NCBI GenBank assembly: GCA_017479035.1
Contig: JAFVCR010000040.1
Span: 1-5,024, forward strand
Length of the DNA stretch: 5,024 nt
Reading direction: 5' to 3'
Origin: Kiritimatiellia bacterium
GTDB lineage: Bacteria; Verrucomicrobiota; Kiritimatiellia; RFP12; UBA1067
The notes beneath the pieces are model-generated. The model was given only the letters and a program-made list of their open reading frames with translations, searched no databases and was not told the DNA's origin. Positions 1 through 5,024 of this stretch are shown in pieces (within the stretch, counting starts at the first letter, position 1; every line of letters starts with the position of its first letter). A program made the translations under genes and the position numbers.

Positions 1-112
1 ATGCGCTTGCGCAACAAGCAGAGCCGCAAAATCTTCGGAATTCCGCAAAAACCGCGCGGGCCTTTCCGAGGGCTCGCCAGCGCTTTGCAAAGGTGGGGAT
101 ATTCCAGTTCAT
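1..112 (-). CDS. Possible 5' end of an unidentified gene running off the left edge
   Basis: On the minus strand an ATG at 112 opens a frame with no stop through about 37 codons to the window edge. The peptide starts MNWNIPTFAKRWRALGKARA and is basic, with aromatic residues. No family is recognisable from so little sequence, and no good Shine-Dalgarno precedes the ATG (the bases just upstream read AAGCGTAAA). If real, the gene would be divergent from the tRNA, and the tRNA promoter would lie in the shared upstream region. A 37-codon open frame in GC-rich DNA can easily arise by chance, so this is only a candidate. The plus strand also has a 48-codon frame here ending at 147, which runs into the tRNA promoter and looks less convincing. 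Confidence 0.22.
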   Translation of the reverse strand, partial: MNWNIPTFAKRWRALGKARAVFAEFRRFCGSACCASA

Positions 113-119
113 TTTACGC

Positions 120-148
120 TTGCAATGGGACGGGATTTATGATATAAT
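120..148 (+). promoter_or_regulatory. Sigma70-type promoter of the tRNA-Val gene
   Basis: A perfect -10 box TATAAT lies at 143-148. A -35-like TTGCAA (4 of 6 matches to TTGACA) lies at 120-125, with an optimal 17-bp spacer. The expected transcription start is near 154-156, about 8 nt before the mature tRNA 5' end at 163, leaving only a short leader for RNase P to remove. The -10 perfection, the spacer and the position immediately upstream of a stable-RNA gene make this a confident call. It is inferred from sequence only. Confidence 0.8.
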
Positions 149-162
149 GTCACCCGTTTTTA

Positions 163-239
163 GGACGCTTAGCTCAGTTGGTTAGAGCACTACCTTCACA
201 CGGTAGGGGTCGCTGGTCCGAGTCCAGCAGCGTCCACCA
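163..239 (+). tRNA. trnV: tRNA-Val (anticodon CAC), CCA encoded
   Basis: The cloverleaf folds completely. The acceptor stem is 163-169 with 229-235, seven perfect pairs. The D stem is GCTC/GAGC (172-175/185-188). The anticodon stem is CTACC/GGTAG (190-194/202-206) around the loop TTCACAC with anticodon CAC at 197-199. A 5-nt variable loop follows at 207-211, then the T stem GCTGG/CCAGC (212-216/224-228). The discriminator is A236 and the 3' CCA (237-239) is encoded in the DNA. CAC reads the valine codon GUG. The T loop is TCCGAGT instead of the usual TTCRANY, so position 55, normally U and converted to pseudouridine, is C. G18 and G19 in the D loop (180-181) are kept. No other tRNA is adjacent, so this appears to be a single-gene unit with its own promoter. 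Confidence 0.97.
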
Positions 240-296
240 TTTTTTTATCATATTCCCTTATCGGCGGCGATGCCATGCAGGACGTAGCCGTTTTTT
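240..296 (+). terminator. Convergent gap with two plus-strand T-runs, possible tRNA terminator
   Basis: Seven T's (240-246) directly follow the encoded CCA, so the acceptor/T-arm helix of the tRNA is itself followed by a U-tract. A second run of six T's (291-296) follows a weak inverted repeat, CGGC (265-268) with GCCG (287-290), with a large loop of 18 nt. Either could end the tRNA transcript, but neither is a textbook strong hairpin. The second T-run merges into the reverse-strand stop codon of the vWA gene. No U-tract exists on the minus strand here, so no intrinsic terminator is evident for the opposing operon. Confidence 0.25.
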
Positions 297-2328
297 AGAA
301 GGACATTTCTTTTTCGTAGGGGATTTCGAGATTGTTCGCTTCTGCTAGTGCGTGCATTTCGGCAAGCAATTCGCGCGAAGGATTGGCGGCATAGGTCAAG
401 GTCATGTCTGCAAGTTTGCGTTTGGCCCATTCGCGCTTGAGCGACGGGTCACCTCGCTGCGCTGCGGCAAAATGCTTGCGGAAGAACGAGTCGTATACCT
501 GTGCGCCGTTCAAGCCGCGCAATTCGAAAACGAGTTCTTTGCGGTCTGCCGGGCACTTGCCGTAGATCTCCACGTCTTCGCCTTTGTACAGATTGGAAAC
601 GAGGCGCGGATACGTTTCGGCGTTTGCTGCCTTGTTGAAGATCACGGTGAAATCGCTCAAGACGGGTTCGGCGAATTTTTTTGCGAACGCGGGAAGTTCG
701 GCGGCGGCGGATTCGCGGTCTTTGCGCTCGCGCTGGTCTTTGGTGATTTGCCTGTGGCGGATCCATCCGCCTCTGTTGCCGCTGCCGATGATGTCCATGA
801 GATAGGCGTTGGCGTGTTCCACCACGCCATACATATATACGCTCACGAGGCCGTCGTTGAGGCGCGTGAATCCGGAGAGGATTTCATTGGAGCGATACAC
901 TCCGGACGTGGCATCGCCATCTGTTATGACAAGTGCAATCAACGGACGCGACGGGTTGCGCGGGAATGTAAGCGTGGACGACATGGTGGCGAAAATGTCC
1001 GTATTGCCGCCAACCTTGCGCTCGTAGAGCCACTTCATCGCGGCGCGGCGGTTTTCGTCCGTATTGTCCGCCCACGATGCGAACGCATAGTTCCACTCGT
1101 CTGCGAAGGCGACTATGTTGAAGCGATCCTTCGGCGCGAGATTGGCGAGTATTTCGCCTATGGCCTTGCGGCAGGAGTTTAGGCGGTATGTGCCTATGGA
1201 GCCGCTTGTATCCATCAATATCACAAGGTCCTTGCCTGCACGTGGCAGCGGTTTTTGTGGACGGCTCGCGACCTTTACGCGGAAATACCTCGTTGAGGGA
1301 TCTTCCGCATCCGTCCATGCCGTCAAATCGAGATCCACATTCTCTTTGAAACTTATCCCGTCCTGCGAATCCTTCAGTTCTTCCACCGCCGCACGCTCTC
1401 GCGCCACGAACGTTTCGCTGACCTGCGGCAGACGAGCGTTTGCGCCAGCTTTTACAGACGGCGCATCAGGTGCCGATGCATCCGCTAGGCTGCGTGCGAT
1501 GATTGCCCGGGCTGCGGCGTTTGCGCCACTGCCGTCTGCCAATGCGGCATCGTCCTGGCCGTTCGCGGCAGAGTTGGAGCCGCCATCGGTGCCATCGCGC
1601 TCTGATTCTTTGCCAAGCGATTTCAACGAAAGCTCGAAAGGATCGCCAATGTCCAGCAACCCGCCGGGGCGCGACACTCCCGTGCCGTTTTTGCGTGCGG
1701 ATGCGGCATTGCCCTGTGCGTCCGTGCCGTCAGCCGCTGCGAGGAAGACATCGCTTATCGAGCCTGCCGTAACGGGCGAAGGCGCCGATAAAATATCCCC
1801 GCCGATGCGCGAGAGCAAGTCGTCCGGCGCTACTGCGGGCAACGCGAGAGAGGCTTTCGCATCGGTTTTTTCGGGAGTCGCCGCAATCGTCTCCGCTTCG
1901 GGGAAGTCTGGCTCGACTGAATCAATCTCAAGCGTAGCGTCCATTGTTGGAGTTTCCGCTTCCAGTTGCGGCATGGACGAAAGCGCGGCATCTGCATCGG
2001 GCGAGAAGGGGGCGAGATCGTTTTCGAGCCGTGCGGCATCGTCCTGCAAGCGCTGCAATGCTTCCTCCGGTTTCTCGCGTTCGGCCACTGGGAAAAGTTC
2101 GGGGAAGAGATCCGGATCCAACTCCGGCACGTCGTCGCGCACGTTCACTTGCACGGTGCGATCGTCATGCATAGTGGCCGCAATGGCTTCGTCCGTAAAC
2201 GTGTTTACGCGAGAATGTTTGAAAAGCACCATGCACACGCCGTGCAATGCGATAGACAATGCAAGCGCGGTAGCCCACAGTGCTACCGCACCTTCGCGTT
2301 CGGGTGTGTCCTCGTTGTCATTCACCAT
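295..2328 (-). CDS. TonB-type membrane-anchored vWA-domain protein (677 aa)
   Basis: Seen: a short N-terminus (1-12), one hydrophobic helix (about 13-36), a linker (about 37-330) rich in Asp/Glu/Ala, with Pro early and Gly/Ser later, and a von Willebrand A domain (about 366-560). The MIDAS metal site is complete: DTSGS at D373-S377, T443 in GGNTD, and D470 in ITDGD. The tail holds WAKRKL (634-639) and ends in an LEIPYEKEMSF segment, resembling the C-terminal end of VIT/vWA (inter-alpha-trypsin heavy-chain-like) proteins. I see no VIT domain. The helix contains S25-x-x-x-H29-G, matching the TonB anchor motif contacted by ExbB/ExbD. Inferred role: an inner-membrane protein presenting a metal-dependent binding domain in the periplasm, perhaps driven by an ExbB/ExbD motor. 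The start at 2328 is chosen for its GGAAGG ribosome site 6 nt upstream and its 11-nt overlap with the preceding TPR gene. It is the last gene of the operon. BatA/BatB-type vWA proteins are an alternative family, but their membrane topology differs. Confidence 0.93.
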   Translation of the reverse strand: MVNDNEDTPEREGAVALWATALALSIALHGVCMVLFKHSRVNTFTDEAIAATMHDDRTVQVNVRDDVPELDPDLFPELFPVAEREKPEEALQRLQDDAARLENDLAPFSPDADAALSSMPQLEAETPTMDATLEIDSVEPDFPEAETIAATPEKTDAKASLALPAVAPDDLLSRIGGDILSAPSPVTAGSISDVFLAAADGTDAQGNAASARKNGTGVSRPGGLLDIGDPFELSLKSLGKESERDGTDGGSNSAANGQDDAALADGSGANAAARAIIARSLADASAPDAPSVKAGANARLPQVSETFVARERAAVEELKDSQDGISFKENVDLDLTAWTDAEDPSTRYFRVKVASRPQKPLPRAGKDLVILMDTSGSIGTYRLNSCRKAIGEILANLAPKDRFNIVAFADEWNYAFASWADNTDENRRAAMKWLYERKVGGNTDIFATMSSTLTFPRNPSRPLIALVITDGDATSGVYRSNEILSGFTRLNDGLVSVYMYGVVEHANAYLMDIIGSGNRGGWIRHRQITKDQRERKDRESAAAELPAFAKKFAEPVLSDFTVIFNKAANAETYPRLVSNLYKGEDVEIYGKCPADRKELVFELRGLNGAQVYDSFFRKHFAAAQRGDPSLKREWAKRKLADMTLTYAANPSRELLAEMHALAEANNLEIPYEKEMSF

Positions 2329-4552
2329 AGCGGGCCTTCCGTTCGGCAATGAGTTTATCCGCTTCGTCCGCGCGTCCCTTTGCACGCAGTATTTCCGCAG
2401 CGCGCTCCATCAGGCCTGGCACCACGTCGGGGTTGTCGAAGAGTGTCAAGACTAGCATCGAGTAGCGCAGTTCCGCATCGGTATCGCCGCGCAAGCGTTC
2501 GTTTTCCGCAAGTGCGGCATACGCCTCCATGCGATTGTATGCGAGGTCGTCAGCGCGTGCGCGTTCCACTGCATCGCACAATATCGTGTTTGCCTCTGCG
2601 AATCTCCCGGCCTTGCTTTCCAGTTTGCCGAGGCGCAATGCGGCTTTCACCGCATAGATCGTTTTTGCCGGCACGTCCAACGCCTTGCGGTATGCGGCCA
2701 TCGCCGCATCGCCATTGCCTTTTGCTTCGTTGGCCGCGCCGAGCGCGAACGCCGCCGCCTGTTTCCACGTGTCGTCCGCACCGTCTGCAACTTTTGCCGC
2801 CGCGCTTGCAAGCGTCAATGCCGCATCCGCATTCCCGCGTTCGAGGTCGTATTCGGATTGCTTCACCAATGCGGATGCGGGAATGCGCTTTTCGGTTTCC
2901 GTGCCTGCGAGCGCCGCCAGCAATGCCGACGCTTCCTCGAATGCGCCTCGCGTTTGCATGAGCAACGCCATTTCGAGTTTTGCCTCCCTCACGAAATCCG
3001 TTGCCGTTTTCGTATCGCCGGCGTTGGCCGTGGCAAGCATGTTTGCGAATATCGCCTCCGCTCCAGGAGCGTCGCCGGAGGCTCTCATAGCCACGGCGCG
3101 GCGGTACATATTCTCCGTTTTTGCGGCGCGGGAGGGGAAGCGTGTTGCAAGCTCCGCATAACTTCTTGCGGATGAAAGAGTTTCGCCGCCTTTCAACTCA
3201 GCCGCCGCGCGCGCCTCCAGTGCTTGCGCGGCGTAGACGGAATCGGGCGCGATCGCGAGAGCCTCGCTCCACGCTCTGCGTGCCGCAGCGAGATCCTCCA
3301 TGCGCAAATGTGCAATGCCTTCCATGAACGCCGCACGCGCCGCGAGTGCGCCATCGCCCTTGGTTTTGGCGGCGGCTAAAGTTTTGCCGGCCCATTCCAC
3401 TGCCTTGCGCCAATCCTCTTTGGCCACTGCGGCATCGAGCGCGAACGCGCACACCGTAGTGGCGATCTCCTGCGGCCAATCTCCGCGAGATGCCGCTGTT
3501 TCGAGTATGGCATCGTGGTCGCCGGTTTTCGAGGCGATTTCCATCAGTTGCAGTGCTAGGCGCGGAGCGTATTTACCGCCGGGAAATCTCTTTATGCTGT
3601 CTTCGCAGACTCTGCGCGAATCCTCCGTCCTGCCAAGTTGCGCCAGCGATACCGCCTGTATGAAAAGCCCTTCCTCGCTGTTGCGGCCTATGGATTTGGC
3701 AGCCTCGAACGCATCCGCGTAATGTTGCGCGCGGAACTGCGCCCATGCGCGATACACATTTGCCTGTGCATCACGCGCTCCGTTCGGATAGAGCCTGTGC
3801 AATTCGCCGAACGTGCTTGCCGCATTCGTCCACGCCTGTGCACCGTAGTTCAATACGCCGGAGAAATACAACGCTTCTTCGCGGACGCGATCGGACGATG
3901 CAGGATCGTATGCCAGATTCGCCGCTTCTATCAATGCCTGCTTGCGCGCATCCTCGCCGCCTTCGTCCGCCAGTAGCGCCACGAAGCGCAACGCCGCAAT
4001 ATGCCCGGTGTTGGAGGCGCGATCGAGTTCCATCGCCTTGCGGAACGAATCTTTTGCATCCGCTGCCGCGCCGGATTGCTCTTGCACTTCGCCGAGGCGG
4101 TAGAGCGCGGTTTGGCGGATCTGCCTTTCAGCATCGCTCCTGTCTAGTGCTTTCAATAGAGCAATACGCACCGGAGCTTCGTTTTCCAGCATGGCGGCGT
4201 TGAGCCGTGCATAGTCGCTCCATTTCGAGAGCGGATGTTCTTTGACCACGTAATTATAGAAGCGTTTTGCGTTTTCCTTTTTCCCCTGCCGGCGTTGTAC
4301 TTCGCCGAGGCGGAAGAGCACTTCGTCCTGCGGATATGCGGCATCGCGCACCATCGAGACGTATTCGGCGTACGCCTCTTCCATCATTCCCCGCCGGAAC
4401 AACGCATTGGCGAACGCCAACTGATCCGCCGCATCCGCACCTGTTGCGAGTACCGGCATCAACAGCACGGCTGCTAGGCTACAGACACCGCATGCCGACA
4501 ACCTCCGCCGGCGGTTTTCAACACTTGAACTGGCAAATGGCATGGACGGCAT
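2318..4552 (-). CDS. Exported tetratricopeptide-repeat protein (744 aa)
   Basis: Not a recognised named gene. Residues 1-41 form a Sec signal peptide: RRRR (14-17), a hydrophobic core (about 18-37), and a likely signal peptidase I site after A39-D40-A41. The rest is an almost entirely helical array of degenerate TPRs. The clearest are near 44-73, 76-107 (RLGEVQRRQGKKENAKRFYN), 147-177 (YRLGEVQEQSG), 226-256, 263-290, 295-323, 405-436, 440-472, 598-628, 634-665 and 712-740. The YNYVVKEHPLSKWSDYA segment resembles BamD/CpoB-type periplasmic TPRs. Role by inference: a periplasmic scaffold working with the downstream vWA protein, as CpoB does with Tol-Pal. The start ATG at 4552 overlaps the upstream stop as TAATG; M4 at 4543 is an alternative with similar support. 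The gene ends inside the start of the vWA gene. The protein is very Ala-rich and has no catalytic motif that I can see. Confidence 0.92.
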   Translation of the reverse strand: MPSMPFASSSVENRRRRLSACGVCSLAAVLLMPVLATGADAADQLAFANALFRRGMMEEAYAEYVSMVRDAAYPQDEVLFRLGEVQRRQGKKENAKRFYNYVVKEHPLSKWSDYARLNAAMLENEAPVRIALLKALDRSDAERQIRQTALYRLGEVQEQSGAAADAKDSFRKAMELDRASNTGHIAALRFVALLADEGGEDARKQALIEAANLAYDPASSDRVREEALYFSGVLNYGAQAWTNAASTFGELHRLYPNGARDAQANVYRAWAQFRAQHYADAFEAAKSIGRNSEEGLFIQAVSLAQLGRTEDSRRVCEDSIKRFPGGKYAPRLALQLMEIASKTGDHDAILETAASRGDWPQEIATTVCAFALDAAVAKEDWRKAVEWAGKTLAAAKTKGDGALAARAAFMEGIAHLRMEDLAAARRAWSEALAIAPDSVYAAQALEARAAAELKGGETLSSARSYAELATRFPSRAAKTENMYRRAVAMRASGDAPGAEAIFANMLATANAGDTKTATDFVREAKLEMALLMQTRGAFEEASALLAALAGTETEKRIPASALVKQSEYDLERGNADAALTLASAAAKVADGADDTWKQAAAFALGAANEAKGNGDAAMAAYRKALDVPAKTIYAVKAALRLGKLESKAGRFAEANTILCDAVERARADDLAYNRMEAYAALAENERLRGDTDAELRYSMLVLTLFDNPDVVPGLMERAAEILRAKGRADEADKLIAERKARYGE
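2335..2340 (-). promoter_or_regulatory. Shine-Dalgarno site of the vWA gene
   Basis: On the minus strand GGAAGG sits 6 nt before the ATG at 2328 and inside the last codons of the TPR gene. It decides the start: the longer in-frame ATG at 2385 would add 19 residues and overlap the upstream gene by 68 nt. The ATG overlaps the upstream TGA within ATGGTGAATGA, so ribosomes finishing the TPR gene end right at this site. Confidence 0.75.
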
Positions 4553-5024
4553 TACTTCTTTGCATCCTGCATCGCCTTGGAAATAGCGAGCATCCTGTCG
4601 CCGAGATCCTCGAACGTGACATCTGTGGAATATATGTCCTTGTAATAGGCGTATGCTTTTTCCAAATCTCCCTGCGCCTCTGCGCAGAGCCCCAGTTGAT
4701 AGACGATTTTTTTCTTGAGGTCGTCCATAGTGGGGATTGCGTCGCGCGCCGCTTCCAGCTGCATCACGGCCATGTCCGTCTTGTCCGTGGCGATGAAGCA
4801 CATTGCCATGTAGTAGAGTGCCCACAGGCGGTCTTTGGGGCTCTTCTGCGCAAGCTGCAGATGCGTGAGAGCGTCGTCGTAGTATTGGAAGTCATAGAGC
4901 AGCACGCCAAGGTCGTAGCGCAGTTTGAGATCGTTGGGATAGCGTTCCACGCGCCCGACGAGGTCTTCGTACTTGAATTGCACCTTCTCCTGCTCGAGCG
5001 CCTGTGCGGTTTCTTCGTCGCCGG
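4552..5024 (-). CDS. TPR protein, 5'-truncated by the window edge
   Basis: The frame is open to the right edge, so the true start lies outside. The visible part is 156 residues plus stop. It begins GDEETAQALEQEKVQFKYED and holds about three TPRs: near visible residues 31-62 (LRYDLGVLLYDFQYYDDALT), 64-97 and 103-135 (IVYQLGLCAEAQGDLEKAYA). The charged stretch before them, rich in Glu/Gln, may be a helical linker from an upstream domain. No membrane segment appears in the visible part, so its location cannot be decided. It resembles the C-terminal TPR half of cytoplasmic or membrane-linked TPR proteins I associate with PVC bacteria, though that is a memory of style, not a match. Its TAA stop overlaps the next start (TAATG), so it is the upstream partner in a coupled operon. 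Confidence 0.9.
   Translation of the reverse strand, partial: GDEETAQALEQEKVQFKYEDLVGRVERYPNDLKLRYDLGVLLYDFQYYDDALTHLQLAQKSPKDRLWALYYMAMCFIATDKTDMAVMQLEAARDAIPTMDDLKKKIVYQLGLCAEAQGDLEKAYAYYKDIYSTDVTFEDLGDRMLAISKAMQDAKK

Noticed and set aside
163..239. tRNA gene as an integration site for a mobile element
   Set aside because: No repeat of the tRNA 3' end, integrase or foreign-looking gene is visible within the window.
352..1182. A 276-codon plus-strand open frame opposite the vWA domain
   Set aside because: It is antisense to the best conserved part of the vWA gene and has no recognisable features.
2329..2385. A start for the vWA gene at the ATG of 2385, giving 696 residues
   Set aside because: The added 19 residues are basic, lie entirely inside the TPR coding region, and would precede the well-placed GGAAGG site and ATG at 2328. 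A 68-nt overlap is much less likely than the 11-nt one.
1115..2455. A 446-codon plus-strand open frame opposite the vWA gene
   Set aside because: It is Ser/Ala-rich without any domain, lies antisense to clear coding sequence with intact MIDAS motifs, and crosses the boundary of two real genes. The Ala-rich codon bias of the opposite strand explains the lack of stops.
1500..4500. Many copies of ATGCCGC/GCGGCAT, reminiscent of an uptake or Chi-like word
   Set aside because: The copies checked in the vWA gene are read in the same frame as Asp-Ala-Ala or Asn-Ala-Ala (GAT GCC GCA and similar), so codon preference in Ala-rich proteins explains them.
4481..4552. A lipoprotein signal (L18-S19-A20-C21) in the exported TPR protein
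   Set aside because: The four residues fit a lipobox pattern but come directly after the RRRR stretch, before the hydrophobic core. A lipobox must follow that core, so the signal peptidase I site after residue 41 is preferred.
4553..4825. N-terminal extension of the 744-aa TPR protein up to an ATG at 4825
   Set aside because: The extra 91 residues are an out-of-frame reading of the upstream TPR gene, rich in Gly, His and Arg. A real signal peptide begins at 4552 or 4543.
4981..4983. GTG at 4983 as the real start of the truncated TPR gene
   Set aside because: The frame stays open through the window edge with TPR-protein-like charged sequence (GDEETAQALEQEK) before it, and no ribosome site stands at a good distance.
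295..5024. Identification as a Bat aerotolerance operon (vWA plus TPR genes)
   Set aside because: Bat vWA proteins have different membrane topology without a TonB-like SxxxH anchor and long linker, and the TPR proteins here are not clearly BatC or BatE.

Overview
The window looks like bacterial chromosome from a GC-rich, Gram-negative-type organism. My best guess is the PVC group (Kiritimatiellota, Lentisphaerota or Verrucomicrobiota). That rests only on general familiarity with operons combining TPR proteins and von Willebrand A (vWA) proteins of this style, so it is a moderate-to-low confidence inference. The predicted Sec-exported TPR protein and the single-pass protein with a long extracytoplasmic linker fit a diderm envelope.

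Layout. Positions 1-162 hold no certain gene. A short reading frame on the minus strand may be the start of a gene leaving the left edge, and the stretch is unusually rich in short palindromes. A near-consensus sigma70 promoter (120-148) drives a complete tRNA-Val(CAC) gene (163-239, CCA encoded) on the plus strand. A 55-bp convergent gap with two T-runs on the plus strand follows. Everything from 295 to the right edge is one minus-strand operon of three genes, read right to left: a 5'-truncated TPR protein (5024-4552), a 744-residue exported TPR protein (4552-2318), and a 677-residue membrane-anchored vWA protein (2328-295). The genes overlap by 1 nt (TAATG) and 11 nt (ATGGTGAATGA), which indicates translational coupling and a shared function.

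The most interesting point is the N-terminus of the vWA protein. Its only transmembrane helix carries a Ser-x-x-x-His motif followed by Gly (S25/H29), which closely matches the TonB anchor that interacts with ExbB/ExbD. A long acidic, Ala/Pro/Gly-rich linker follows, then a vWA domain with a complete MIDAS metal site, then a tail resembling the C-terminal end of VIT/vWA proteins. This suggests a TonB/TolA-like energy transducer whose output domain is a metal-dependent adhesion domain instead of a TonB C-terminal domain, made together with an exported TPR scaffold (compare CpoB in the Tol-Pal system). I would look for ExbB/ExbD (TolQ/TolR) genes just beyond the right edge. The coupling to a proton channel is inference; no channel gene lies in this window.
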